Notes: a model not told the origin generated them from the sequence alone. A stretch of DNA of 56,446 bases from Brachybacterium tyrofermentans (GCF_014897585.1 NZ_JABUXW010000026.1:1-56446), one strand, 5' to 3'; counted from the first letter of the stretch, positions 1 through 8,487 are shown. Translations and numbers: made by a program.

Positions 1-21
1 GCCTACCAGACCGCCGCCTGA
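1..21 (+). CDS. 3' tail of a gene cut by the window edge (possible)
   Basis: The first seven codons read Ala-Tyr-Gln-Thr-Ala-Ala and end in TGA at 19-21. This is the kind of tail a plus-strand gene entering from the left would have, and the next gene is on the opposite strand. Too little is present to name a product, and the reading frame could be chance. Confidence 0.3.
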   Translation, partial: AYQTAA

Positions 22-37
22 CTCCCACTGGCCTCAT

Positions 38-220
38 TCACCTTGACAAATTCCGGCACGCCAGCGCGATCAGCGCTGAGACTCCGACGATGTGCCACAT
101 AGTCCACGCGGCAAGCCATTCGTCCGGCAGGACCAGCTTCGCAATGAGTTGCGTCGCAACCAGCGGCATCGCGACGGTCAGGGTTTCATGCAGGGAGACT
201 TGTCGATTCTTCTCGCTCAT
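38..220 (-). CDS. Small hypothetical membrane protein (60 aa)
   Basis: A 60-residue ORF with a charged N-terminus (about residues 1-12) followed by two hydrophobic stretches, roughly 14-32 and 38-55, separated by a short acidic loop. It would be a two-helix inner-membrane protein. No clear Shine-Dalgarno site precedes the ATG. I recognise no family. The hydrophobicity pattern and codon use are better than those of the surrounding shadow ORFs, so I list it as a probable but unproven gene. It lies convergent to the possible gene end at position 21. Confidence 0.4.
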   Translation of the reverse strand: MSEKNRQVSLHETLTVAMPLVATQLIAKLVLPDEWLAAWTMWHIVGVSALIALACRNLSR

Positions 221-718
221 GACTCGACGCTACGGCCGCCTTCGTTGGCAGCGACATGGCTGAGAGTCGAGGGCCGCTCCCCACGAAAGTACGCCCGCAC
301 TCTCCCAGGGGAGGGTGGGGCGCTTTCGTCAGACCCGGGGCGCTCCGTCGCGTCCCGCGTACTCGTTCGGTACCGCGATCGCGCCCGAGCAGCCGAGCGT
401 CCGCACCGTGTCACAGACCCGGCACCGCCACGCGGGGCGGCCTCCGCCGGTGGCGCCGGCGCACTGGCACAACTGACTACTGGAAGCTGACCCACGCGCC
501 AGTCTCGCCGCGTGCGCATGGGCCAGGGTCGGGGTAGGTCCAGCCGTGGGGAGCGGATCAGGTCCATGGGGAGAGTGTGCGCCGGGGGCGGGACAGACTG
601 GATTTCGGACTGCACTAGCCCTGGGCATACCCCCGCTAGGACTCGTCCGAAAGTGCGGATGCGGCACCACGTCGGCACCCCATCCGCCTCTCGTCTCCCC
701 AGAAATCTTTCTGACCAG
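221..718. other. Intergenic stretch, no gene seen
   Basis: About 500 bp between the small membrane ORF and tRNA-Lys. All frames here give only arginine/proline-rich GC-shadow translations without recognisable motifs. I see no tRNA, strong hairpin or repeat array. Confidence 0.5.
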
Positions 719-791
719 TGGGCCCGGCGGGGATCGAACCCGCGACCCGCGGATTAAAAGTCCGATGCTCTGCCGACTGAGCTACAGGCCC
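719..791 (-). tRNA. tRNA-Lys (anticodon TTT)
   Basis: The minus strand folds as a 73-nt cloverleaf. The 7-bp acceptor stem GGGCCTG/CGGGCCC has one G-U pair, a D-arm starts AGCTCAGTCGG, the anticodon loop is CTTTTAA with UUU, and the T-arm is CGGGTTCGATCCCCG. The discriminator base is A and CCA is not encoded. It reads AAA and AAG lysine codons. Confidence 0.95.
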
Positions 792-817
792 GCGCCCGCT
801 GAGCGAGCCAGTCCATC

Positions 818-1846
818 CTACCTGCGCGTGGCGGCGCTGGAGAACGTCGGACGCGGCGTACTGGACTGCTCGATGCGCTCCGGCGCGCGACGCCGAGCCG
901 GCCAGGCATACAGGAACACCGTCGCCGGCCGGATCAGGATCGCGAGCACGCAGATCCCGATCGTGACCAGGTAGAAGATCAGGTAGCTCGCGGCGCTCGG
1001 CGGGACGTCCAGGTGCCGGGAGAGGAGCTCGATCACGGGGAGGTGCACGAGGTAGGCGACGATCGAGTTGCGGCCCAGCCACTCCACGGGACGGGTGAGG
1101 CGCATCCGCGGGAGACGCTGCGCGAGCCCTATCGCGGCGATCACGGACACCAGCACGACGACCTGGGTCACCACGGGCACCGAGGGCTCGATGTCGCTCA
1201 GCGCCGCCCACAGCGCCCAGGCGGCCGCGAGGGAAAGTGCGGGGGCCAGCAGGGCGAGCGGGATCATGCGTGCGGTGAGCACGTTCCGCAGCGCCGCCCC
1301 GGCGAAGAAGTACACCGCGTAGTAGATGAACTTGTCCGGCCGCGGCCCGTCGACGTCGTGCTCGATGCCGAGCAGGGGCAGTGCCGTCCAGACGGCGACG
1401 CTCGCGAGCGCGATCCATCCCGGGGGTATCCAGCGGGCGAGGAGGCCGCCGACGTAGTACAGGAACAGCGCCATGAGGAACCAGGTGTACAGGCCGTTGA
1501 TCCACCACAGCGGATCTGCGCCGTTGACCCACCCCAGGATCGGGAGCATGATCGCCGACCACAGCAGCCACGGCCACAGCAGGCTGCGGACCTTGCCGGT
1601 GAGGTAGCGTCCGGTCGGCTTCTCGAGCGACCTCGTCAGCAGCATCCCGGAGGCGAACAGCAGCGCGGGCATCCGGAACGGCGCGAGCGCCTCGGAGAGC
1701 TCGACCATCGCCCAGGGCGCGGAACCGTCCCAGATCTGTTGGACCAACCGCAGATGGTGGGCGATCACGAGGAGGATCGCGCCGCCGCGCAGCAGGTCCA
1801 TCCAGTGCTGTCGCTCAGGGGCAGTGGGCGGCGTCGGAAAATTCAT
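818..1846 (-). CDS. Acyltransferase 3 family membrane protein
   Basis: A 342-aa polytopic membrane protein of the acyltransferase-3 (OafA/NodX-like) family, which moves acyl groups from a donor to extracytoplasmic sugars or other acceptors. The family signature is at the N-terminus: an Arg at residue 20 and a His pair at 30-31 (LLRGGAILLVIAHH), where the family keeps R-x10-H. About ten hydrophobic helices follow. The C-terminus ends in a short basic, Ser/Thr-rich tail. It stands alone between tRNA-Lys and the alanine symporter, so the context does not give an acceptor. Length and architecture fit the single-domain members that lack an SGNH extension. Confidence 0.85.
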   Translation of the reverse strand: MNFPTPPTAPERQHWMDLLRGGAILLVIAHHLRLVQQIWDGSAPWAMVELSEALAPFRMPALLFASGMLLTRSLEKPTGRYLTGKVRSLLWPWLLWSAIMLPILGWVNGADPLWWINGLYTWFLMALFLYYVGGLLARWIPPGWIALASVAVWTALPLLGIEHDVDGPRPDKFIYYAVYFFAGAALRNVLTARMIPLALLAPALSLAAAWALWAALSDIEPSVPVVTQVVVLVSVIAAIGLAQRLPRMRLTRPVEWLGRNSIVAYLVHLPVIELLSRHLDVPPSAASYLIFYLVTIGICVLAILIRPATVFLYAWPARRRAPERIEQSSTPRPTFSSAATRR

Positions 1847-2004
1847 CGCGCCAGAGCGTAGGAGGCCGAGACCGCGCCACGGTGAACGGCGGGGGAACGC
1901 ACTGTGGAGATCGGGTGCGGGAACCTTCCCGCACCCGAGCTCCGCCGCTCAACGGTCGGCACCCGCAGGCCGACGCTCGGTGGACGTCGCTGAACGCCCG
2001 CCGC

Positions 2005-3513
2005 TCAACGGGCTGCGTCCAGCTCGCGCTGCTCCTGGTAGTCGCACACGTCCTCGCCGACCCACACCTCGATGTTCTTGATCTCGGGGAGGTCCGAGGC
2101 CAGGAAGATCGGGTCCAGGCCCTGGGCGCGCTGGGCGTTGTAGTGGCGCAGCAGCTTGAACGCCGTCGGCGCCAGGATCGCGATCACCACGAGGTTGACC
2201 AGGGCGATGAACACCATGGACACCCCGGCGATGGTCCAGGCGAGGTCCACGGCGATCACGGAGCCGATGAGCACCAGAGCGGTCACGGCGGCGCCGAAGG
2301 CGATGTGCCAGCCGCGCTTGGCGGTGATGAAGTGCATGTTCGCCTCGCCGTAGGAGAAGTTCCCCAGCACCGAGGTGAAGGCCAGCAGGAACATGATCAC
2401 CGCGAGCAGGATCGCGGCCCAGCCGCCGAGGTTGCCGGTGAGCGACTGCTGCACCATCACCAGGCCCTCGCCGCCGGTGGAGACGTCCGGGAAGGCGACC
2501 AGGACGATGAACGCGGTGATCGAGCAGATCAGGATGGTGTCGAAGTAGACGCCCAGGGTCTGCACCAGGCCCTGCTTGACCGGGTGGCTGACCGAGGCGG
2601 TCGCGGCGACGTTGGGGACCGAGCCCATGCCGGCCTCGTTCGAGAGCATTCCGCGCTGGACGCCGTTGACGATCGCGGCGCCGATGCCGCCACCGATCGC
2701 GGCCTGCGGGGTGAAGGCCTCGGTGACGATCTGGCTGACCACGCGGGGCAGCTCGCCGAGGTTCATGCCCACGATGATGATCCCGAGCAGCAGGTAGATC
2801 ACGGCCATGATCGGGACCATGTTCTGGGCGACGGTGGCCACGCGGCGCATGCCGCCGAAGACGATCACGCCGGTGAGCACGGCCAGCAGCACGCCGAGCA
2901 CGATGGGCAGCCACGGCAGGCCCTCCGGGTCGGTGTAGACGGCGACAGCGCCCGTGACGGCGTCCACGATGGTGTTGGCCTGCAGCGAGGTGAAGGCGAA
3001 GGCGAAGCAGAAGATGAACAGGACCGCGAAGAACAGACCGAACTTCCGGCTGCCCAGCCCGCGGGCGATGTAGAACGCCGGGCCACCCTTGTAGGTATCC
3101 GCCGCACGGGTCTTCCACAGCTGCGCGAGCGTGGACTCGATGAAGCTGGCGGCGCTCGTGAGCAGGCACATCACCCACATCCACAGCACCGCGCCCGGAC
3201 CACCGAGGAAGATCGCCCCGGCCACGCCGGAGACGTTCCCTGTGCCCACACGCGCTGCGGCGGAGATGGAGAATGCCTGGAAGGCGCTGAGGGACTTGGT
3301 GCGCTCCGTGCGCCTGCCACCCTCCTTGATCTCCTCGCGCTGGGCCTTCTGGGTGATCGCGCCGAACATCGCCGGGATCATCCGGAACTGGACGCCCTTG
3401 CTGCGGATCGTGAAGTACAGGCCGAGCACCACGACCACGGGCATGCCGGCCCAGGTCCAGAGCCAGCCCTCCGCGTTTCCGAGGAACTCGTTGAGTGATT
3501 CGAGGGGGTTCAT
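2005..3513 (-). CDS. alsT: Alanine/glycine:cation symporter (AGCS family)
   Basis: A 502-aa membrane protein of the AGCS family, which takes up alanine or glycine with Na+ or H+. The family-typical segment VGTGNVSGVAGAIFLGGPG lies at about residues 89-107 and the YKGGPAFYIARGLG segment at about 141-154. About eleven hydrophobic helices and full length agree with AlsT/DagA relatives. It is a single-gene unit divergent from the ectoine operon. Sodium-coupled amino-acid uptake beside compatible-solute synthesis is plausible for osmoadaptation, but that link is inference. Substrate choice between alanine and glycine cannot be read from sequence. Confidence 0.93.
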   Translation of the reverse strand: MNPLESLNEFLGNAEGWLWTWAGMPVVVVLGLYFTIRSKGVQFRMIPAMFGAITQKAQREEIKEGGRRTERTKSLSAFQAFSISAAARVGTGNVSGVAGAIFLGGPGAVLWMWVMCLLTSAASFIESTLAQLWKTRAADTYKGGPAFYIARGLGSRKFGLFFAVLFIFCFAFAFTSLQANTIVDAVTGAVAVYTDPEGLPWLPIVLGVLLAVLTGVIVFGGMRRVATVAQNMVPIMAVIYLLLGIIIVGMNLGELPRVVSQIVTEAFTPQAAIGGGIGAAIVNGVQRGMLSNEAGMGSVPNVAATASVSHPVKQGLVQTLGVYFDTILICSITAFIVLVAFPDVSTGGEGLVMVQQSLTGNLGGWAAILLAVIMFLLAFTSVLGNFSYGEANMHFITAKRGWHIAFGAAVTALVLIGSVIAVDLAWTIAGVSMVFIALVNLVVIAILAPTAFKLLRHYNAQRAQGLDPIFLASDLPEIKNIEVWVGEDVCDYQEQRELDAAR

Positions 3514-3843
3514 GACCTAGACGGTACCGAGGCCTCTCCCGCCGGCGCGGCGGATCTCCGTGATCGAGACGCCCGCAGACGCCGAAGTCATCCCCGCGCG
3601 CGAGGACCGGTCAGCAGCGAGCCCGCAGTGACGCACCCCACACCGGGCAGTCGTCGCACCCCGGATGGCACCCCGGACTGCGGACAAACCTCCAGGTCGC
3701 CAGGCATGATCGCGGCTTGTCCGACAATCCGGAGATCGAAGGACCGGCGGTCACGTTTGCGTCACGACACTCCGAGGAAGGTGCGTTGCACCACGGACCG
3801 GGCTCCACATTTGTCGCTGGTCTCGATAGCGTTGGTGAGCGTT
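3514..3843. other. Divergent intergenic region upstream of ectA
   Basis: About 330 bp between the divergent alsT and ectA genes. An overlapping frame extends ectA upstream but has no conserved sequence. A 13-bp direct repeat of the form CACCCCGGA(T/C)G occurs near 3657-3683. I cannot assign a convincing promoter; control elements for ectABC are expected here. Confidence 0.5.
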
Positions 3844-4413
3844 ATGGGCCAACTGACGACAAGTTCCGACGACCACCCTTCACCTCGAGGTACGACACGA
3901 TCTGCTGCTGAGACTGCTGCTGAGAGCTCCGATCCGGAGATCATCACCCCCATCCACCGCCACGGCGCCGAGATGTGGCGCGTGGCCCGCGACAGCGGGA
4001 CGCTGGATCTGAACACGTCCTACGCCTATCTCCTGCTCGCACGGGATTTCGCACGGACCTCCCGCATCGCCGTCCACGACGGCGCGGTCGTCGGATTCGT
4101 CATCGGCTATCTCCGACCCACCGATCCCGACTGCCTCTTCATCTGGCAGATCGCCGTCGACGAGTCGATGCGCGGCCGCCAGGTCGCCCGTCGGATGCTC
4201 GACGCACTGCTCGGCGACCTGCCGCATGTGCGCACCCTGGAGACCACCATCACCGAGGACAACGCCGCCTCCCAGCGGCTGTTCGCCTCCCTCGCCGAGC
4301 GTCACGGCGCCGACCACCGCATCGAGCCGCTCTTCGAGGAGACCGACTTCCCGGACGCCGGGCACGGCGCCGAGCTGCTCCATGTGATCGGAGAGCTGCA
4401 CGCCGGCTCCTGA
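3844..4413 (+). CDS. ectA: L-2,4-diaminobutyrate N-acetyltransferase (EctA)
   Basis: A 189-aa GNAT-fold enzyme that acetylates L-2,4-diaminobutyrate to N-gamma-acetyl-DABA, the second step of ectoine synthesis. The EctA-typical core runs from SDPEIITPIHRHGAEMWRVA through LDLNTSYAYLLL, then the acetyl-CoA loop RGRQVARRMLDALL and the segment TITEDNAASQRLF. I chose ATG 3844, preceded by GGTGAG 4-5 nt upstream. GTG 3835 is in frame and possible. The N-terminal 30 residues are low-complexity and unlike other EctA proteins. First gene of ectABC, 105 bp before ectB. Confidence 0.95.
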   Translation: MGQLTTSSDDHPSPRGTTRSAAETAAESSDPEIITPIHRHGAEMWRVARDSGTLDLNTSYAYLLLARDFARTSRIAVHDGAVVGFVIGYLRPTDPDCLFIWQIAVDESMRGRQVARRMLDALLGDLPHVRTLETTITEDNAASQRLFASLAERHGADHRIEPLFEETDFPDAGHGAELLHVIGELHAGS

Positions 4414-4518
4414 CCCTGACCCGTCGCACGACCCGTCGACACGGGCGCTCCGGCGCGCCCGAAGACCGCGTCCATCCGCACACCCAGACCATCCGCACAC
4501 CCCACCAAGGGAGACACC

Positions 4519-5790
4519 ATGACAGCGATCGCCCCTCTCAAGTCCACTTCGCTCGAGTCCGAGGTCCGCAGCTACTCGCGCAGCTGGCCCGTGAGCTTCA
4601 CGCACGCCAAGGGCTCCACGCTCGTCGCCGAGGACGGCCGCGAGTACACCGACTTCTTCGCCGGCGCCGGCACCCTGAACTACGGCCACAACCACCCCGA
4701 GCTGAAGAAGGTCGTCATCGACCACTTCCTCGAGGACCGCGTCGTGCACGGCCTGGACATGTTCACGGACGTGCGCAGCCAGTTCCTGGAGACCTTCAAC
4801 GACCTGATCCTGTCCCCGCGCGGTCTCGACTACAAGGTCTCCTTCCCCGGCCCGGGCGGCACGAACGCCGTCGAGGCCGCTCTGAAACTGGCCCGCAAGG
4901 TCACCGGCCGCGAGTCGGTCGTGAACTTCACCAACGCCTTCCACGGCATGACGCTGGGCGCCCTGTCGGTCACCGGCAACTCCCTCAAGCGCGGCGGCGC
5001 CGGCATCCCGCTGGTGCACGCCACCCCGATGCCCTTCGACGACTACTTCGGCCAGGTCGTCCCGGACTTCATGTACCTCGAGCGCCTGCTCACCGACGGC
5101 GGCAGCGGACTGAACAAGCCCGCCGCCGTGATCGTCGAGACCGTCCAGGGCGAGGGCGGCATCAACGCGGCCCGCGCCGAATGGCTGCGCGGCCTCGCCG
5201 ACCTGTGCAAGACCCACGGCATCCTGCTCATCGTCGACGACATCCAGATGGGCTGCGGCCGCACCGGCGGGTTCTTCAGCTTCGAGGAAGCCGGCATCAC
5301 GCCCGACATCGTGACCCTGTCGAAGTCCATCAGCGGCTACGGAATGCCGCTCGCCCTGACCCTCCTCAAGCCCGAGCTGGACATCTGGGAGCCGGGCGAG
5401 CACAACGGCACCTTCCGTGGCTTCGGCCCCGCGTTCGCCTCCGGTACCAAGGCCTTCGAGCTGTTCTGGAGCGATGACGAGCTGGAGAAGTCCACCATCG
5501 CCAAGGGCGCCTACGTCGAGAGCCGCTTCAACCGTATCGCCGCCCGTCACGCCGACCAGCACGAGCTGATCGTCAAGGGCCGCGGCCTCGCCCGCGGCCT
5601 GCAGCTGCCCACCGGCGAGCAGGCCGGCAAGGTCACCTCGCGCGCCTTCGAGGAGGGCCTGCTGGTGGAGACCTCCGGTCCGTCCGACGAGGTCGTCAAG
5701 CTGCTCCCCGCGCTCACCATCCCCGATGAGCAGCTCCGCGACGGGCTCGACATCCTCGAGAAGGCCGTCGACGAGGCGCTGACCGCCTGA
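4519..5790 (+). CDS. ectB: Diaminobutyrate--2-oxoglutarate transaminase (EctB)
   Basis: A 423-aa fold-type I PLP aminotransferase that turns L-aspartate beta-semialdehyde plus glutamate into L-2,4-diaminobutyrate, the first committed step to ectoine. The PLP lysine is K269 in LSKSISGYG, and the cofactor aspartate lies in the IVDDIQMGCGRTG motif (D240/D241). The phosphate-binding segment is SFPGPGGTNAVEAALKLAR at about 108-126. The ATG has a strong AAGGGAGA Shine-Dalgarno site. It sits between ectA and ectC. Besides feeding EctA, its product is also a monomer used by some poly-diaminobutyrate synthetases, which matters because a Pls-type NRPS lies 3 kb downstream. Confidence 0.97.
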   Translation: MTAIAPLKSTSLESEVRSYSRSWPVSFTHAKGSTLVAEDGREYTDFFAGAGTLNYGHNHPELKKVVIDHFLEDRVVHGLDMFTDVRSQFLETFNDLILSPRGLDYKVSFPGPGGTNAVEAALKLARKVTGRESVVNFTNAFHGMTLGALSVTGNSLKRGGAGIPLVHATPMPFDDYFGQVVPDFMYLERLLTDGGSGLNKPAAVIVETVQGEGGINAARAEWLRGLADLCKTHGILLIVDDIQMGCGRTGGFFSFEEAGITPDIVTLSKSISGYGMPLALTLLKPELDIWEPGEHNGTFRGFGPAFASGTKAFELFWSDDELEKSTIAKGAYVESRFNRIAARHADQHELIVKGRGLARGLQLPTGEQAGKVTSRAFEEGLLVETSGPSDEVVKLLPALTIPDEQLRDGLDILEKAVDEALTA

Positions 5791-5802
5791 TCCCCCAGTA
5801 CC

Positions 5803-5836
5803 CGTCGGCCCGTTCCCTCCCAGGAGCGGGCCGACG
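5803..5836 (+). promoter_or_regulatory. Intercistronic hairpin between ectB and ectC
   Basis: Arms CGTCGGCCCGTTCC (5803-5816) and GGAGCGGGCCGACG (5823-5836) pair over 14 positions with one G-T wobble and a 6-nt loop. It lies 13 bp after the ectB stop and about 60 bp before ectC. There is no T-run, so it may be a partial terminator, a processing site or an mRNA-stabilising element that sets ectC dosage. Confidence 0.6.
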
Positions 5837-5895
5837 CCCCTGAGCGCGAGCTCAGGCGCAGGACCCCCAGACCATCTACGGAGAGGACCATCCCC

Positions 5896-6288
5896 ATGCT
5901 CGTTCGCACCCTTGCAGAGGTCGAAGGCACCGACGCCGACATCACGTCGGAGAACTGGCGCTCCAAGCGCATCATCCTGGCCAAGGAGGGCGTGGGCTTC
6001 TCGGTCCACGAGACCACCCTGTACGCCGGGACCGAGAGCTACTTCTGGTACGCGAACCACATCGAGGCCGTGTTCATCACCCAGGGCGAGGGCACCATCG
6101 AGGATCTCGCCACCGGCGAGACGCATGAGCTCGCCCCGGGCAGCCTCTACCTGCTCAACGACCACGACAAGCACATCGTGCGCCCCCGCACCGAGATCAA
6201 GTGCGTGTGCGTGTTCAACCCGCCGGTGACCGGCCGCGAGGTCCACGACGAGAACGGTGTGTACCCCCTGGTGACCGAGGACGCCTGA
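5896..6288 (+). CDS. ectC: L-ectoine synthase (EctC)
   Basis: A 130-aa cupin-fold enzyme that cyclises N-gamma-acetyl-DABA to ectoine. The sequence has the EctC start [16 protein letters not shown], the [19 protein letters not shown] substrate/metal region, the cupin core and the [17 protein letters not shown] tail. Length matches the family (about 130 aa). It is preceded by a GGAGAGGA site. No ectD (ectoine hydroxylase) follows, so the predicted product is ectoine rather than hydroxyectoine, unless ectD lies elsewhere. Confidence 0.97.
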   Translation: MLVRTLAEVEGTDADITSENWRSKRIILAKEGVGFSVHETTLYAGTESYFWYANHIEAVFITQGEGTIEDLATGETHELAPGSLYLLNDHDKHIVRPRTEIKCVCVFNPPVTGREVHDENGVYPLVTEDA

Positions 6289-6352
6289 GTCCTCACCCAT
6301 CGCCGTCGCGCATCGCGGCACGGTGAGAGCGCGGCGACCGCCCGCAGCAGCT

Positions 6353-6400
6353 GCACGACCGGCTTGCTGTGCGACTGGCTTGCTGCGCGACCGCTGGCCG
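6353..6400. repeat. Degenerate 16-bp tandem repeat after ectC
   Basis: Three 16-bp units (6353, 6369, 6385) of the form GCRCGACYGGCTTGCT; the third is more diverged. The surroundings hold further related GCGACTG/CAGCTGCAC segments up to 6442. It lies between the ectC stop and the ectC terminator. Confidence 0.65.
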
Positions 6401-6442
6401 CGCACCTGAGCAGCTGCACCGCTGACCGACTGTGCGACTGCA

Positions 6443-6492
6443 CGAGAGAGGGCCCACCGGGAGCAGAAAAGCTCCGGGTGGGCCCTCTCTCG
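6443..6492 (+). terminator. Strong hairpin terminator of ectABC
   Basis: Two 22-nt arms (6443-6464 and 6471-6492) are complementary with one mismatch around the 6-nt loop AGAAAA. No U-tract follows, as is common in actinobacteria. The position, 155 bp after the ectC stop, fits the end of the ectoine operon. Confidence 0.85.
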
Positions 6493-6559
6493 TCGTCCGT
6501 CCGGTCGTGCCGTGATCGTGCGCGATCAGCTGATGCACCTTCTCCCGTCGATCACCCTG

Positions 6560-6607
6560 TCACGCGGTCACGCGGTCACGCGGTCACGCGGTCACGCGGT
6601 CACGCGG
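6560..6607. repeat. Six exact copies of TCACGCGG spanning a stop codon
   Basis: Six perfect 8-bp units start at 6560, 6568, 6576, 6584, 6592 and 6600. On the minus strand each unit contains TGA. The TGA at 6592-6594 is the stop of the adjacent membrane protein gene, so two units are coding and four lie after the stop. The unit length is not a multiple of three. Confidence 0.95.
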
Positions 6608-7224
6608 CGCTTGCGCACGATCAGCAGGATCACGCCGATCGCGAGGAGCACGAACCCGAGGAAGCCTCCGCCCACGGCGAGCAGGATGCCGCCCACCGCG
6701 CCGAAGATGCCGCCGATGGAGACGGGCGGGCCGACGGCGACCGGGGTGCCCGCGCAGTCGACGGTGTACTCGCCGGCCTCGTTCGCGGTGAAGGAGTCGA
6801 AGGAGTCCCACTGCCTGCCGTCGATCGAGGTCGAACTGGTCTGGATGGTGCCCTCGCCCGGGGCCTCGCCGGACGGGGACAGGATCTCGCAGGCCGGTGC
6901 GTCCGTTCCCGCTTCGGCGTAGAGCTGCAACGATTCGCCCTCCTCGGCCGTGATCGAGGCGGAGCCGCTGTCGAAGACCTCGATGTCGCCGATCCCGCCG
7001 GCGGTGGCGCGGATCCCGATGATCGCGATCACGGCCCCGATGACGACGGCCAGAGCCAGGATGATGCTGCCGAGGATGATGAGGATCTTCGGAGCCTTCC
7101 CGGTTCCCTGCCGCTGCGGGGGCTGGCCCGGGTTCTGGCCGAAGTGCTGACCTGAGTTCTGGCCGGGCTGGCTGCCGGGCTGCGAGCCCTGAGACGGATG
7201 AGGCGGGGAGAGCGGAGCGGTCAC
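6592..7224 (-). CDS. Hypothetical membrane protein with Gln/Gly-rich N-terminus
   Basis: A protein of about 210 aa. A Pro/Gln/Gly-rich cytoplasmic N-terminus (SQPGQNSGQHFGQNPG region) leads into a transmembrane helix (KILIILGSIILALAVVIGAVIAIIG). An extracytoplasmic domain of about 90 aa with two cysteines follows, then a Gly-rich hydrophobic segment and a final helix ending LLIVRKRRVTA. I chose GTG 7224 because GGAGGA lies 4 nt upstream; an ATG at 7257 lacks such a site. The layout resembles actinobacterial small sensor-like membrane proteins but no family is certain. The last codons and stop lie inside an 8-bp tandem repeat. Confidence 0.75.
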   Translation of the reverse strand: MTAPLSPPHPSQGSQPGSQPGQNSGQHFGQNPGQPPQRQGTGKAPKILIILGSIILALAVVIGAVIAIIGIRATAGGIGDIEVFDSGSASITAEEGESLQLYAEAGTDAPACEILSPSGEAPGEGTIQTSSTSIDGRQWDSFDSFTANEAGEYTVDCAGTPVAVGPPVSIGGIFGAVGGILLAVGGGFLGFVLLAIGVILLIVRKRRVTA

Positions 7225-7306
7225 AGGATCCTCCAGGACGGGTCGAAAGGCGGCCACGATGCGGCGATGCCCAGCGTAGCGCGACGGCCCCTGACCGCAG
7301 CCCGCC

Positions 7307-7312
7307 TAGACT
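7307..7312 (+). promoter_or_regulatory. -10 box TAGACT of yigZ, probably leaderless
   Basis: TAGACT ends 7 nt before the ATG at 7320, which would put the transcription start at or next to the start codon. No Shine-Dalgarno site is present, and the same spacing recurs at other genes in this window. Confidence 0.5.
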
Positions 7313-7319
7313 CGAGCTC

Positions 7320-7973
7320 ATGTCCGATCCCCTCGTCCTCGCCGCCGACGTCGAGACCGAGCTGGTCGAGAAGCGCTCCCGATTCCTCACCCGCCTGCAT
7401 CGGGTGGGGTCCGTCGAAGAGGTCGACGCCCTGGTCCGAGCCGCACGCCGCGAGCATCCCGATGCCCGGCACCACTGCACCGCGCTGGTGATCGGCGAGA
7501 CCGCGCAGTCCGCCGAGGTCAACCGCTCGAGCGACGACGGCGAACCCTCGGGGACCGCCGGGATGCCGATGCTGCAGTCGCTGCTGCATGCCGGACTCGT
7601 CGACACCCTCGCGATCGTCATCCGCTATTTCGGCGGGGTGAAGCTGGGAGCGGGCGGGCTGGTGCGCGCCTATACCGCCGGGGTCGAGCAGGCTGTCACC
7701 GCGGCGACGCTGCTGCGTCGCACCGAGCTGATCATCGCCGAGCTCGAGGTGCCGCTCGCCGAGGTGGGCATCGCCGAGAACGCGGTGCGGATCTGGGCCG
7801 GGGCGCACGGCGCCCAGGTCGAGCCGACGAGGTATTCCTCCCGGGTCGCGGCCCTGACCGTGCTGCTCACCCCCGAGCTCCTCGAGGACCTGCGTGCGGA
7901 TACCGCGCGGTGGTCCTCCGGACGCACCGGGGTGCGGGATGCGGGTCGTCGCACCGCAGATGTGCCGCTCTGA
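7320..7973 (+). CDS. yigZ: YigZ/IMPACT family protein
   Basis: A 217-aa protein of the UPF0029/IMPACT family. The N-terminal domain (about residues 1-120) holds the family motifs KRSRF near residue 18, SDDGEPSGTAG near 75 and RYFGGVKLGAGGLVRAYT near 100. The C-terminal ferredoxin-like domain (DUF1949) follows. Members are linked to translation or nucleotide binding, but the bacterial role is not settled. It is divergent from the membrane protein upstream, followed by an 18-bp repeat array, and likely translated from a leaderless transcript. Confidence 0.92.
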   Translation: MSDPLVLAADVETELVEKRSRFLTRLHRVGSVEEVDALVRAARREHPDARHHCTALVIGETAQSAEVNRSSDDGEPSGTAGMPMLQSLLHAGLVDTLAIVIRYFGGVKLGAGGLVRAYTAGVEQAVTAATLLRRTELIIAELEVPLAEVGIAENAVRIWAGAHGAQVEPTRYSSRVAALTVLLTPELLEDLRADTARWSSGRTGVRDAGRRTADVPL

Positions 7974-7995
7974 GTCGCACCGAGTCGCGCTGAGC

Positions 7996-8121
7996 CGACG
8001 GGTCACTCGGATCCGACGGGTCGCTCCGGGCCGACGAGTCGCCCTGGGTCGACGGGCCGCCCTGGGTCGACGGGCCGCCCTGGGTCGACGGGTCACTCTG
8101 GTCCGACGAATCGCACCGGGT
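7996..8121. repeat. Seven degenerate 18-bp tandem units after yigZ
   Basis: Seven contiguous 18-bp units begin at 7996, each starting CGACGRRYC and ending near GGGTC; the two central units (8050 and 8068) are identical. Diverged partial units reach back to the yigZ stop at 7971-7973. There are no unique spacers, so it is not CRISPR. Frames through it contain no gene. Confidence 0.9.
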
Positions 8122-8144
8122 CGGCGGAACACCCCAAATGCGAC

Positions 8145-8180
8145 GGCGGCGCCGCCCCGGAGATCCGGGACGACGCCGCC
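8145..8180. terminator. Hairpin between yigZ and the GlsB-like gene
   Basis: Outer stem GGCGGCG/CGCCGCC (8145-8151 and 8174-8180) and inner stem CCCGG/CCGGG around AGAT. It lies 20 bp after the stop of the minus-strand gene and can serve both convergent genes. Confidence 0.7.
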
Positions 8181-8202
8181 TTGTCGAAGACGCTGCCTGA
8201 GG

Positions 8203-8487
8203 TCAGGCGCGGTTCTTCGTGACGAGGTTGTAGATGAACATGACGATGAGGGCGCCGATCACCGCGAGCAGGATGGTCCAGATGCTCCACGGGTTGTCGA
8301 GGATGCCGCTGACCCCGTTACCGCCGAGCAGACCGCCGATGAAGCCACCGACGATGGCGCCGATGACGCCCAGGACGATGGTCAGGCCCAGGCCCATGGC
8401 CTGCTTGCCGGGCATGATCGCTCGTGCGATGAGGCCGATGATGCCGCCGATGATGATCCAGGAAATGATGGCCCAGAGAAGTCCCAT
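8203..8487 (-). CDS. GlsB/YeaQ/YmgE family stress-response membrane protein
   Basis: A 94-aa protein with three to four hydrophobic Gly-rich helices: WAIISWIIIGGIIGLIARAIMPG, then GLGLTIVLGVIGAIVGGFIGGLLGG, then IWTILLAVIGALIVMFIYNLV. This is the transglycosylase-associated (YeaQ) family of small envelope stress proteins, often under general-stress control. A GGAGAA site precedes the ATG. It is transcribed away from the NRPS gene. Confidence 0.93.
   Translation of the reverse strand: MGLLWAIISWIIIGGIIGLIARAIMPGKQAMGLGLTIVLGVIGAIVGGFIGGLLGGNGVSGILDNPWSIWTILLAVIGALIVMFIYNLVTKNRA

Noticed and set aside
3880..6405. An 841-codon minus-strand frame across ectABC
   Set aside because: Shadow of the ectoine genes; no family features.
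6289..6560. Possible ectD or regulator after ectC
   Set aside because: Only short degenerate repeats and a terminator are found; no dioxygenase motifs.
7996..8121. Possible CRISPR array
   Set aside because: Units are contiguous 18-mers without spacers and no cas genes are present.
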